From Terebella lapidaria (Eukaryota > Annelida > Polychaeta > Terebellida > Terebellidae), in NCBI GenBank assembly GCA_949152475.1, contig OX424564.1, positions 5,518,001 through 5,582,000 on the forward strand: 64,000 nucleotides of DNA, given 5' to 3'. The position numbers were made by a program, and so were the translations under genes. How positions within the stretch are numbered: the first letter of the stretch is position 1; each line of letters begins with the position of its first letter. Shown here piece by piece: positions 11,001 through 23,231 of the stretch. Below the pieces are notes generated by a model. That model saw nothing but the letters and a program-made list of their open reading frames with translations, was not told where the DNA came from and made no database searches.

Positions 11001-12875
11001 TAGAGGTGTCGGTGACGTCACTCAAAGCGGTGTTTCCATGTATATGCCCCTCAGTTCATTAATTCAATGTGAAAAGAGAGTTTCTGAAGTTAAATACACG
11101 AAAACTACAGAATTCGTGCATTTCGGTAGTAAAATTCCCAAAATGTTATTAATTCATTACAATCGCGATTTTCCCCTGTTTCTTGTTGCTGGTTACAGGT
11201 CCTCGTTGGTGCCCTAATGGGGGGCAGCTCTCGAGGACACCAGCCTGTGGACTTGATGTGCTGCCCCATTTGTTGCATATATATAACTATGAGATAAACT
11301 ATATTACCGTAGATATTCAAGACATCTTCTTTACCTTTACAATATACAATTATTTCCAAGTTAATGTTAAGTTCGTATCATAAATATCCACGGTAATATA
11401 TTGTGAATATGGCAACCATTTCTGTTGACATGTATATCCATCCTGATGTCAACAGTGGCATCATGTACACTATTACATTTCCCCAGTGTAAAAATTATTC
11501 CGTGAAGAAATTCTCATAAAATAAATACAATGTAATTCTAACTCACTCAATCGCTTTTCCGAAATAAGCTATGGCTAGTTTGATGTCCAAGTCCATTTCA
11601 TACTTTTAATCAAAATGACAGAAACATTTTTTGAGACACTGACCGAAAAAACAGGCGTTGGGACTAGAGCCTGCCTAGGATTCCAGAAGCGAACGGCCCC
11701 TGGATGTTCTGTGATAAATTTTGAGAATCTCAGAGATTAAATCTGAGAGTAAAGATATATATACATATTCATGTATAGTTAACATGGTTATGTATAGATA
11801 ATATGCTCACATATAACTAAATAATTGTCCGATAAAAATTGTCCCCCCTAGGCTACTTTTGTACATCATTTTGTTGCATGCCTATTTAATATATCCCCCC
11901 TGTATTCTGCTCCACGCATCCTCATTGGAATATTTTACATGACGTATGTGGCATGATTTTGGACATGTAACCATTCCATAAAGGACACATTACACCTCAC
12001 TAAAAAAGATTTGACACCACAGTGACAGTAGCTGAGGAAAAAAGATCGTTTTGTTTCACTGACAGTCGCTAATTCCTATATTACATATATACACGCGTCC
12101 CATGAAAACCGACTTAAATGTCTTAAGCCAGCTACGTACCTGTCTTAGCAAAGCCGGATTAGCGTAGTCGACTACCATTTTCGTGATACAGTCTAAATTC
12201 TTAATCTGTCTTAGCGTAGCCGACTACGAGCCGTAGCCTGATTAGCTAAGCCTAAGTCACCTTTGTGAAACACACCCCAGGACTCGAAATATTCTTGTAA
12301 CTTTGAACCAGAAGATACACTGGGGTGTATTCTACACAAACATGTTGATTTTGAAACATTACTCCGCTACAAAACCGAGCAAATGCACAAAATTGTGTGC
12401 GGGCCCAGAAATTAAATAATAGGGCTAAATTTAACATTGGGGTTGATTGCCAACTTTTTCAATTTTCGCGATAGCTGTCTGAAATTTGGTAGAAAATTGC
12501 CATTTGACTCCCAGGTGAAGTATGCCAAGTTATATAACGATAGCGTTTAGCATCACAAAAATATTAGCGAAAAACAGTGTAAACGAGTTAGAAAAATCCG
12601 AGTATACTCGCTACTCAGTAAGTTCAGGCCAACTCAAGTCATGGCGAAGGCATGATTGGCACTGCCACTGTTAAATTTTTATCAGCATTTAAGCGACACT
12701 AAATTACTGTTGGCGAATTTAGGGATGTGGCGGCTTAATAGGATAGCTCGTATAATATGTGCATCAGTAAAATATATTTAGACATTTAACTGAATTTGAT
12801 GCAGTACGGTAGCATCAACTGAATGAACAAATAAACATTTCTTCTTCATTTGTTCCAACACTGGCAACAGCAGCC

Positions 12876-15800
12876 ATGTCAACTCAAGGAACTCCACGTA
12901 GGAGCAAGCGCACTCGAGAGGACCAGACAAGTCCAACTTCTGCACCTGATACACGTATGTTATGTAGCTGGATTATGATAAAATATTTGAGAAAATTATA
13001 GGCCCCAGCTCTGATATTCTTGATATTCTTTTCCTTGCAGCATCAAGAAGAAGCACCCGCTCTGGTAAAAGTACGCCTGTGGCAACTCGTAAGTGTGCTT
13101 AAGGAATAACTCCACGGAACTATCAATATCTTTCGAGATTAGGGTATATGTTTACTAACACTAGTGATCAATGTCATTGTTCATGTGTCTGCAAGTCATA
13201 GAGTTTACTATGACTTAGTACTTACCAATTTACTTATTACAAAATGAGACACCTTGTTAAGAAATGTCACACTAGTCATATCTATATACCATACTTTCCT
13301 CAAATAGTAAACAAATATTTGATTATAGTGTTGATTTCTTCCTGTGCCCTGATTTACTCAGCAACACGTAAAAGTTCGCGTGGGTCGGTGACTGCCGAAA
13401 AGGAGGATGTCCGATCACCACCTTCACAGCGTCGTAAGGTCGACACTTCCGACCTTGATCCCATGCCGTCCTCTCCCCCACTTGGCTCCCGGACTGATGC
13501 TCTGTTCTCCAGTCCACCGGCTCAGCCAAGTAATGCTCCCGGTATGGCTGATAAACTGAAATACATGCTGTGAACAAACCACCTCCAACCACTTGTCTGC
13601 TTGTTCAGTCTGTATCTTGGGATTGATAAATCCTCGAGTGACATGACTTCTTGAGTCATGAATTGTTATATTCAATACTAGTATTCTCATGATTTTATTC
13701 CATGCTCTCTCAGCCACAAGCGAGATTGACCTGAGTTCCCCTTTGAACTATGGCACCCCTAGTTCACGGTTTGGTCTCGGCACCCCCCGGACTCCCGGAG
13801 TGGGGGGTACTCCAATCCGAGCCCGACCCGACGTCCGCAGCGAACGCAAGATGAGGACTGTCAATGTCGGAGGATCTGAGCCCAATGTATGGTGATGCAT
13901 TCCTGTTCTTTTGTATATGAAATTCTGTTCCAGTGAATAAAATGAAACTTGAGTGAACCAGTCAGAAAAATATTGTATTTAGTGTCTTGAAAGTCACAGA
14001 TTATTTTGCCGAAATTGTTGTGGTAATGTGTATTCTGAGATGGTTAGGAAATTTATGCATATTTATTCAAGGACCCAACAAAGCTAACGAGTGAGATCAC
14101 AAGTGACGCCGCAGCAGGACCACAACTCGTGATCTGGGGCACAGACGTTGTCGTCAATGTTTGCAAGGAAAAGTTCAAGCGTTTTGTCGAGCGTTACATC
14201 GACCTGCAAGTGGACTCCGATGAGAAGATCGACGGGATGCAGACGGAAGAACCTCTTTACCTGCAGAGACTGGAAGAGGTCAGTGCTTCAGACCATGTTG
14301 TACTCGGGGCCCAAGAGGCATGAATGCCAGTAGATATGTATTTTGCTGCGTTTAGGAAGTAAAGCTAGTCACAATAGTGAGGATGTTGTTCAGGACATCT
14401 TTGCATCCACATATAGAACTTTGATCAGTTTGTTTCGGCACGCTAATTTAATGTCGCGGCATCCAAACTGCTGATCGAACTTGGTTTAGTATCAACCTTC
14501 GCTGAAAATGGACATTGTCGAGTATTAACGAGTTTTGTAATTTCACCTCTCCGCAGATAAACCTGATTGGGGAACCATTCCTGAACTTTAACGCAATGCA
14601 CCTGAGGGATTTTGATGCTGATGTTTACCGTCAGCTGGTCTGCTACCCTCAGGAAGTCATCCCAACCTTTGACATGGCCGTGAATGAGATGTTCTTTGAG
14701 CGATATCCAGAAACAACTCTGGAACACCAGATACAGGTCCGACCATACAACGCCGAGAAAACCAAAAACATGCGTGGCCTCAATCCAGAAGGTATGTGCT
14801 GATACAGTTTGGCAATACGCAGTATACCTGAACTGAAGTAAACATGGTGTGGGGATTTCATGTATTCAGTTCAAACGACGCAATATCATGAGGCTCTCTG
14901 ACACTTCAGACATCGACCAGTTGATCACGATATGTGGGATGGTGATCAGAACGTCATCGTTGATTCCTGAGATGCGGGAGGCGTTCTTCCAGTGCCACGT
15001 GTGTAAGAACTCGATGACGGTGGAGCTAGAGCGGGGGCGTATTGCAGAGCCGACACTCTGCCGCAACTGTAACACCAACCACTCCTTCCACCTGATACAC
15101 AACCGCTCCCAGTTCACAGACAAACAGATGGTCAAACTCCAGGAGGCGCCGGGTATGTCTGGGGATTTATGGTGGATGTCTTGTGCTAAAATTGGCTGGT
15201 GAATGTTGGATTTTTGGTGACAATGGAAACAATCATATACAGAAAAACTCCTCGGTCCATTATAAATGTGAGAAAATTGACACTAATTTGCAACTTACAT
15301 GTACATAGCTTTCTTGAATATCTTCTCCACGATATGCTCTGATGATTAATTTTGACACCCCACAGAGGACATGCCGCCCGGCCAGACCCCACACACGGTG
15401 GTAGTGTTTGCTCATGGTGACCTAGTTGACAAAGTCCAGCCCGGTGACCGTATCACGGTGACGGGGATCTACCGAGCCACTCCTCTCCGAGTCAACCCTC
15501 GCATGCGCAACGTCAAATCGGTCTACAAGACACACATCGACGTCGTCCACTACCGCAAGATGGACGCACGACGACTGCACCAGGCCGTTGATGATGGGGA
15601 TGGGTGGGTAGATTGAGTTACACAGTTTAGTTGTGTACTTTAGATCTAGTAGTGATTTGGTAGTGAGGCAGTAAGTTAGTTTGCATGAATCATCTTTATA
15701 TAAACATGATTTCTCATGTCAGTGTCATGTGGTAACTCCAGAATAACATTAATGTACAAGGTGTTGTTTGAGCTGATGTAGGAATTTATGGACTTATGAT

Positions 15801-18473
15801 ATTGTGGTTTGTTTGCAGCAAGGAATGTCGGCTTTCTGATGAGAGAATTGAACAGATCAAGGAACTATCTAAGAAATCAACGCTGTACTATGACATGGCT
15901 TCTGCTATTGGTGAAACATTTGCATATTTTCTTGTATCCAAATAATCCAATATTTGATGATGACATGATACATGTGTAGTTGCAATTAGGGTTTCAATTT
16001 AATATGTAACTATTGGCATTTGCTTCAGCTCCCAGTATCTATGAAAATGTTGACATCAAGAAAGGAATTCTGCTTCAACTGTTTGGTGGATCACAGAAAG
16101 ATTTCACTAACACGGGACGAGGGAAATTCAGGTTAGTACAGAGTTTCACCAAATACCCAATGACCATAGGTATGATACGATGTGAATTTATGAATATTGA
16201 ATTTTTCCTTCTTAAATAATCATACAGAGTTGCTGTCTCATATCTCCAGGTCGGACATTAACATCCTCCTGTGCGGTGACCCTGGTACGAGCAAATCTCA
16301 GCTGCTGCAGTACGTGTACAACCTCGTACCGCGCGGCCAATACACCTCCGGCAAGGGCTCCAGCGCTGTCGGTCTGACGGCGTACGTCACTAAGGATCCA
16401 GAAACACGACAGCTTACGCTACAGACGTATGTATTGTTGGAAGTATAGCTCAGTAAGGTTAAAAATGCTATCTTCATCTCACACAGAGATACAAATGTGA
16501 TTATTGATTTAATGGCATAACCTGATTATTTCTTGAATAACACCTGCTGATATTTTGTTTCTACAGGGGAGCTCTGGTTTTGGCAGACAACGGTGTGTGT
16601 TGCATTGACGAGTTTGACAAAATGAGCGAAGGAACAAGATCTGTACTTCATGAAGTTATGGTCAGTCCGCTTTTCACAATTTCATTGCTGTGCCATTTCC
16701 AATAAAAACCATCGTTTTCTGATCTTGGACAGCAGGACTAATAATGTGATGGATATTGTAATGACAGTACAATATTTTATTTCTGACATACAGGAGCAGC
16801 AGACTCTGTCTATCGCCAAGGCGGGTATCATCTGTTCCCTGAATGCTCGCACATCCGTCCTTGCCGCAGCCAACCCCATTGAGTCCCAGTGGAACAAAAA
16901 CAAAACCATCATCGACAACATCCAGCTGCCTCACACATTGCTGTCCAGGTATGGGGTCACATGGTGGTCATAGTGGCTGAATGCGGTGGTCTTGAGTTTC
17001 CAAATCTTCAGTCAACAATGTCTCATATTGTTGAGCAGCATTGATTATTGAAGTGCTGTGCTTTGCCACTCAAAGCACAGTCAAACAGAGCATTATGATT
17101 AAACCTTGTGCCATTGCCTTGTAACAAGAGTCCATCCTACCATCATAATGCTCACTGTTGCTATAATCTGACCTCTACCCCCGTGTAGGTTTGACCTGAT
17201 CTTCCTGATCCTGGACCCCCAGGACGAGCTGTTTGACCGCCGTCTCGCCAAACATCTCGTGTCACTGTACTACCAGACAGAGGAGGAGCAGGAACAAGAG
17301 TTCTTGGTGAGAATCTGTCGCCTGCTGGGAGACATTTTGATGTAGAGCAATTAATTCTCACATCTGCTAGTAGTTATGTGTATGTTAATGGAGTGTTGAT
17401 GATGACTGGCCATCAGTTGGGCAGTCTGCAATTCGGTCCACAATTTTGTGAAAGAAATCTCATCTTGATTGAGGTGCAACGCCAGATGTACTGCTATTTT
17501 CCAACATTTGCTAATAAACACTGTTGTTGGATCCTATATCCATGGCATATAAGAATGTGATGGATTTTAAATGACAGATTCATAAATTACAGACAGGTAA
17601 ATGTCATGTTTTATTCGTGAAAGCAAATTTCACACACTTGAAACATTTTTTCATGTGTCGTTGTGATCGTCTCTTGCAGGACATGAGTCTGCTCAAGGAT
17701 TATCTCGGCTATGCCAAGAGCAATGTGTTCCCTCTTATCAGTGACAAAGCGTCTCAGGCATTCATTGAAGCCTACGTGGAGAGTAGGAAGCTGGGGAGTG
17801 GGCGAGGGCAAGTGTCTGCTTATCCACGACAACTGGAGTCTCTGATCAGATTGGCCGAGGCCCACGCCAGAATGAGGCTATCCGACAAAGTGGAAGTTGT
17901 TGATGTTCAAGAGGCTCGCAGGTTTGTTTCTTTTTCGTCAATCACTCTTACTGTGTTGTTCCAACTGCATGTCAATATATTTACCAAAATTTTAGCATCT
18001 GCTTCAAAGTGTCTTTTATAAAAGCCTCACCGTGAGTGACATTGCTTCATCAGACAACTACTATACATTTCTCCATATTTATACCTTGTATGTGTGGTTA
18101 TATTAAACCACTGCTTCTGCTTCACCCCAAATTTTCAATCCCACTCTTGTGTTCCAGACTGCACCGAGAGGCGTTGAAGCAGGCAGCCATCGACCCAGCC
18201 ACGGGTAAAATTGACATCTCGATTCTGACGACAGGTATCAGCGGCGCGGCCCGTAAACAGAAAGCCGAACGCGCTCAGTTGATCAAGGACTTGCTGCGGG
18301 AGAAGGGAAAACAGCCGTCCTTCAAAACCACCAAAGTCTTTGACGAGTGGCGTGAGAAGATGGTTGAGAAAGGCGAGAAGTATCCCAACAAGGAGATGTT
18401 TGACGAGGCTGTCCAGGATCTGGAGGATGATGGGTACCTGATCCGCACAGGCAGTCTCCTCCGACCAACTTAG
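12876..18473 (+). CDS. MCM4: DNA replication licensing factor MCM4
   Basis: Subunit of the MCM2-7 replicative helicase, which is loaded at origins and unwinds DNA in the nucleus. Sixteen coding exons: 12876-12954, 13041-13088, 13362-13541, 13714-13886, 14072-14278, 14557-14791, 14910-15152, 15366-15603, 15819-15910, 16029-16131, 16250-16426, 16567-16660, 16794-16948, 17189-17306, 17680-17921, 18158-18473. All junctions are GT-AG and in phase, giving 899 residues (human MCM4 is about 863). The N-terminus is Ser/Pro/Thr-rich and disordered, as in MCM4, with TPRRSKR and [18 protein letters not shown] motifs. Zinc-binding CHVC...CRNC lies near residue 335, Walker A GDPGTSKS near 541-548, Walker B CIDEFDKM near 605, and the arginine-finger SRFDLIF near 674. 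A winged-helix C-terminus ends at TAG. The 3' UTR holds AATAAA at 19091. The upstream space before copy A is only about 270 bp, so the core promoter must be compact or lie in transposon sequence. Confidence 0.97.
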
Positions 18474-19090
18474 ATCCATGGAAGTGTTCTGGACTTGTGG
18501 CTAGAGTTCTTAACATTTGTCCAGAGCAACTTGGAATGCTTGATGTGGATGAATATGTGAAAAAAAAACTTTTGTACGTAGTATTGTTGATAAGCACACA
18601 ACTTTTGAAATCATTTGCTTCAGCAATATTGTATGCTTATAAATATTTAAACACAGAAGAAACAAAGCAGAAAAGGTTCTTAGTGGTTTAGCTAAGCTGG
18701 ACCATCAGATTGACCACCAGATTTTGGTTTTATAGAACGTGGTTTGTGCCTGTGCATGTGTATATTAGTGTATGTACAAATGGAAATGTATCCTGTGAAT
18801 TTTGACCTGACAGTGCCTTATGTATGAAGCTGGAGGTCAGGCATTATGTAGACCAAGATTTTAATCATGGATCCATTTGATTGAAACATATACATCTACT
18901 TGAATATGTATACACATCATAGACAAAATTTTCACGTGAGTAATGTGTGTAACATCGTTCAGCTTTTGTGTTCATTCCCATCTGTGTTCAGCCAGGCATA
19001 CTCAATATCTGTCCCACAAAGTTATTTGACCAGACTTTTTGTTATGTTGTAACTGCAGTTATAAAATGTTGAGGGAGGAAATCTACTCTA

Positions 19091-19096
19091 AATAAA
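19091..19096 (+). terminator. MCM4 polyadenylation signal
   Basis: AATAAA about 620 bp after the MCM4 stop codon. The intervening 18474-19090 has no gene and reads as 3' UTR. It is the first AATAAA I see in that stretch. Confidence 0.6.
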
Positions 19097-19453
19097 CTTT
19101 GTTATGAATTTCAGGCTTTCAGAATGCTTTTGCTGGGAACAAAACTAAACGTCAAGGCATATGATGTCTTGATATTCATTCCAGTGTAAAGCATAATATG
19201 GAACGAGCTGAATATTAGATACAAACAAAAAATTCATCAATACCCATAGTCAATATGGATATCTAGGACCATCAGTCGGAAAATAACATCCAATTCATTC
19301 TATGACGCACGGTTTCTGAGATATCAACAAAAAAGACTACTAGGTAAAAATTAGGCCGAGGGCCAAAGATAGGTTACCGGACAATGTTTAATATTCTAGA
19401 TGTTAGCCAGGTCACTGGTTAAATTCAAGGTCAAGAGAATATTCAGCATATAT

Positions 19454-20170
19454 AATATTAAGCATATATCATGTCCCCAGTTGATTGCTAAGCTGTAAAT
19501 TCAATAATAAGAGAGATATTAGCAATTTTGTGCTGTGGCCTTGAAAATTAAGACAAAGGTCAAATTCAAGGTCATCAAAATATTCAATGTATATCATGTT
19601 CTACGTCCACAATTGATTCCCAAGCCATACAGTCCATAGAGGAGCAAGATAAGAGCCAGTTTGTCCTTGGACCTTGAAAATGAGGTCAGAGGTCAATCTC
19701 AAGGTCACGAGAATATTCAGCATATATCATTTCCTATATGTCCACAATTGATTCCTAAGCTGTAAAATCGATAATAAGTGAGATATTAGCCATTTCGTCC
19801 TGTGACCTTGAAAATGAGGTCAAAGGTCAAATTCAAGGTCATGACAATAATTTGCATATATCATTTCCTATATGTTCATACCTGATTCCTAAGCTGTAAA
19901 GTCGATAACAAGCGAGATATAAGCCATTTCGTCCTGTGACCTTGAAAATGGGGCCAAAGGTCAGATTCAAGGTCATCAGAATATTCAGCATATATCATTT
20001 CCTATATGTCCACAATTGATTCCTAAGCTGTGGAGTCGATAATAAGCGAGATATAAGCAATTTTGTGCTCTGACCTTGAAACTGAGGTCAGAGGTCAAAT
20101 TCAAGGTCACGAGAATATTTAGCATATATCATTTCCTATATGTCCACAATTGATTCCTAGTCTCTTATCT
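19454..20170. repeat. 134-bp tandem repeat, about 5.5 units
   Basis: The landmark CATATATCATTTCC recurs at 19721, 19855, 19989 and 20123, exactly 134 bp apart. A diverged earlier unit lies near 19588 and a partial one near 19460. Each unit contains TGACCTTGAAAATGAGGTCA followed by AAGGTCA-type half-sites. Two units carry a perfect AGGTCAAAGGTCA or close variant. Confidence 0.9.
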
Positions 20171-20592
20171 CAATATTAAGTGAGATATTAGGCATAATGT
20201 GTCCCATTATAAAGCATAGGAGAATTTAACATGGGAAAGTCCCGTTTGGACGAGTTTGGGCCAAAATGGCCCACTTCGAGCGATTCAAGCGCAACGAAAT
20301 TTATGGACATCATAGAAGTACATATGAGGAGTGTTATGTATCAAAAAGAAAAAAAGTTACTGAACAGATTTTGAGAAAATGGCCGCCAAAGTCCAAAATC
20401 ATTCATTTTTCGTCGAAAATGGCCGCCATTTTGGAAATAATGCGAAAATCAAAAAACTAAAAAATACCTCCTTCTTGAATAATTTTTAAGTATTTTTGTG
20501 CAAAATTTCAGAAAAATTCGCCCGTAAACAAAAAAGATAAAAATGTGGACGACGACGACGGACGACAGACGACGGACGCATCGCCACGCCAA

Positions 20593-20623
20593 TAGGTTAT
20601 CGGACCATAGGTCCGGTAACCTA
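20593..20623. repeat. Terminal hairpin of the pearl-like element
   Basis: Two 14-base arms, 20593-20606 and 20610-20623, pair with one G-T-type mismatch around a 3-base loop. The right arm contains the terminal inverted repeat, so the element ends in a stem-loop. Confidence 0.85.
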
Positions 20624-21203
20624 AAAAGTGAGTCCAGGTCATTCATTTCTAATACCCTTAGGACATGTTTGTTCAGGGCCACGAGTTTGAAAGTGAAGTC
20701 AATTTCGCTCTATGATGCACTGCTTTCAAGTTTAAAGACGAAAATGTGAAATGTCGACTCGACAAAAATATTTTGGGTCAAGGTCAAAGTTCATCCCCAA
20801 TACCCCTAAGAAGTATTTTTCTAGGAGGACAAGTCCCAGTCCAGACATGATCTTAAGACTGGAGATCATTGACATATAAGCTCCATATAGAGTATTGTCT
20901 ACAGAGGACCGTTCACACCTTTCATGATTTAAGTGACCTTGTGGTTCACCACTAAGTCTATGCAACCACAAGAAATACAAGCCGTGTATGTATACATATT
21001 TATTTTAGTACTCAATGTTATCTTCATATTAAACAAATCATATGATACAATATTCACAACATCACACAATATTTGAACTCAACATGTACATGTACATATC
21101 AGAAACCCATGGGTTTCTGATATTATTAAAATACCATGCTACATGAAGTAGGCATAATGAATACACATGTATGTCCGAATGTACATCATACATTTTAATG
21201 TCC
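20624..21203. other. Intergenic, old repeat sequence
   Basis: No gene. 20640-20760 resembles 19240-19345 in the same orientation (both carry ...CAATT...CTATGAYGCAC...TTTC...). The pearl-like element therefore lies between two diverged copies of an older repeat. The rest is AT-rich, with a GGTCAAGGTCAAAGTTCA stretch near 20780. Confidence 0.4.
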
Positions 21204-21209
21204 TTTATT
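21204..21209 (-). terminator. Polyadenylation signal for the eIF2-beta-like gene
   Basis: AATAAA on the minus strand about 107 bp beyond the stop codon at 21316, well placed for 3' end formation of the minus-strand gene. Confidence 0.5.
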
Positions 21210-21315
21210 GCAGTGGCTGATCTATGGGACCCAACACAGAAGCATATTAATAAAATTGAAATGAATATTTATCTGGGCGTATAAATACAAGGATATTTTT
21301 GATCGGTCGCTGTTT

Positions 21316-23231
21316 TTAGCGGATGGTGATGTTTGCACGGTAACCATTGGTGATGTTAGCCACAGAGAACTTGGCGTCACAGGAGTCACAGACAAGGAAC
21401 GTCAGGCGGGCTGTCTTCCTCAGCAGTGTGTTACCAGAGCGGCAGGCTGGGCACACCACATACGCTTCTGTAACAATAAGAGCGAGATAATAAATACAAG
21501 ACAACATGTCAGTTTTTCTCACTGAGTAATATATTATATCTTCGACTTTCTATACTTTTTTTTTGCGTGTTCCTACAGTCATAATTGTCATTTTTGATCA
21601 GCGGATCTCACACAAGGATCTGGTGATTTTCCAGCTATACCATGCATACGTGTATATCTACTTCTCATATTAGCCATCATAACTAATATTCATTGTATGG
21701 TTACTCATTTATTGCTATATACCAAGACGTCACCAAAATATACCAACTCACTTGCGTATTTCTTCAGGATCTTCTCGATGACAGTGTCCTTGAAGCGACC
21801 CTTGATCCAGAGCTGATTGGTACTACACACAGTGCATCTGGAGGGAAATGTTACGATATATGTACATACAATCATCATAAAAGAAGCTCTCTGATTACTT
21901 GACGATGACATTTAATTCAGTACGTAAGTGGTAAAGCCATAGAACATTTCACGACAATGACACCTACATTGTACCAAGTTCCGAGTTGAGGTAAGCCAGC
22001 AGGTGGGAGGCAGGTCGGTGGAGCCTACAAAATTTGAAGAACAAATTTAGGAAATATAATTCATGGCGTCGAAATAAATTAATCACCGAGTGAAAATAAT
22101 ACGCAGTCATATTGTATAAATGAAATAAGCGGACATGACCAATATCAGACCTGTTGGCGGTTTCCAGGAAATTGACGAAGGAGGTCCTTAAGGGTCCAGT
22201 CCTGATCACCTGAGGGACAGGGATGCTGACCTTCTCCGACTTGACCTGCTCCTTACGTGTCTCCCTGCCTCTCTCCACCAGATTCCGCAGCCGTCTCAGC
22301 AACTGGATAAAACAATATATATCGATTCTTCAAGAAAAGTCAATATCAAAGCAGGCACACACAAATTAAGTAACTAATCTGTGCTTACCTCGTCATAAGT
22401 ATAGAGACCTTCAACCTCGGGTTGATCATCCTCTTCTGATCGTATTTTTGGCTTGGCCTTGGAAGACTTTTTCCTCTTCCCAAAGTCTAGCTGCAAGGTC
22501 GTGTCTTCCTGTATGCCACTGGCACCCAGTTGCTGCTTCGTTGTGTTCTCAGATCCGTTAGACTCGCCAGACGCTTCTACAAATTCACTGCCGTTCCTTT
22601 CTTCTGCGGGCATGTCTGTTTTCAAGCTTTCACCCGGGACTTGATCTTTCTCTATGCGTTGCATTACATAGTGTGGTGGGTCTGATAGGTCGCAATGGTC
22701 ACCAGTATCTTCCACCCTGGCATGGCTGCACATGCCAGGGTCATTCGTCTCAGTAGCCATGGTGACGGATTTTGTGCGTTGTCTCTTCTTCCGTTTTTTC
22801 TTTTTTCCTCCGAAATCGGTCTCCAGACTGAAACTGGAGAAGTTTTCTTTGGCCTCCGTCTTTGCTTTCGGGTCTTCCAAAGCAGACTCCGACGAGACAG
22901 AGTCCAGAGATTTTCCGTCCATGGGACCACCTCCAACAACGAATGGCTGTTTCTTTCGGTTTCGCTTCTTCTTTTTCCCCCCAACAAAGGACTTGACCTC
23001 GTCAAAAGTAGCTTCCAACGCTGCCATCTCTCTTGGTTCTGATTGTTTGACCAAATGCGCTATTTCTTTGTCACCTTCCATTGTCCAGGTTTTAGGTTCA
23101 GTTGACGTCCCACTTGTGTAGATTTCCAAGGTGTTTTCCATGATAGTATTCTCGAGAAGACTGGTACGTTCCAGGATATGACCCGGGTTCTGGGACAATG
23201 TGGTTATCTTCAGCATTTTGCCACCTTCCAT
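21316..23231 (-). CDS. eIF2-beta-like translation initiation factor (divergent)
   Basis: Five exons on the minus strand: 22389-23231, 22151-22302, 21968-22024, 21752-21837, 21316-21467. All are in phase and encode 429 residues. eIF2-beta is the subunit of the eIF2 GTPase complex that binds eIF5/eIF2B and helps start-codon selection in the cytoplasm. The N-terminal half carries three lysine blocks (GGKKKKRNRKK, GGKKKKRKKR, GKRKKSSKAK), the hallmark of eIF2-beta, which bind eIF5 and eIF2B-epsilon. After YTYDELLRRL come RTSFVNF, a region matching LLAYLNSELGT and LWIKGRF, then a C-terminal zinc ribbon CPAC...CDSC (residues about 384-408). The ATG is fixed by an in-frame TGA just upstream. It is about 100 residues longer than human eIF2-beta, and the usually near-invariant core is clearly diverged. 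It could be a paralogue and not the sole EIF2S2. Confidence 0.85.

Larger units (their letters stand above)
7404..12280. mobile_element. Second-level insertion with GGGGCCTGTTTCACAAAG ends
   Basis: Inside copy A, the left boundary reads GGGGCCTGTTTCACAAAG and the right boundary CTTTGTGAAACACACCCC, followed inward on both sides by related GTCGGCTACGCTAAG-type subterminal repeats in opposite orientation (7425-7550 and 12110-12255). This is a terminal-inverted-repeat element nested in copy A. It has probably itself been opened by further sequence between about 7560 and 12080. No transposase recognised; superfamily not assigned. Confidence 0.65.
7160..12604. mobile_element. TA-flanked DNA element with long inverted ends (copy A), swollen by insertions
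   Basis: The left end starts TACTCGGATTTTTCTAACTC and the right end is its inverse, finishing at 12604; both sides carry a TA (7158-7159 and 12605-12606). The inverted arms can be followed for about 200 bp each. The inner arm sequences match the compact 569-bp copy B (40876-41444), which shows that copy A is a short non-autonomous element enlarged by about 4.9 kb of later insertions at 7404-12280. TA duplication suggests Tc1/mariner-type mobilisation. No transposase frame is seen. The right end lies about 270 bp before the MCM4 start codon. Confidence 0.8.
19370..20623. mobile_element. Pearl-like non-autonomous element with tandem core
   Basis: Perfect 13-bp inverted ends TAGGTTACCGGAC (19370-19382) and GTCCGGTAACCTA (20611-20623) enclose an array of 134-bp units. 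These are followed by AT-rich sequence with runs of AAAATGG, then a GACGACGACGG-rich stretch (20550-20580). This layout of short conserved ends, a core of a few tandem units and a hairpin end matches the pearl/CvA-type elements known in bivalves and other marine invertebrates. No protein is encoded. The transposition mechanism is unknown from this sequence. Confidence 0.7.

Noticed and set aside
14870-14909. Alternative upstream acceptor for MCM4 exon 7 at 14869
   Set aside because: It would add a segment that breaks the conserved NPEDIDQL junction. The acceptor at 14909 restores it exactly.
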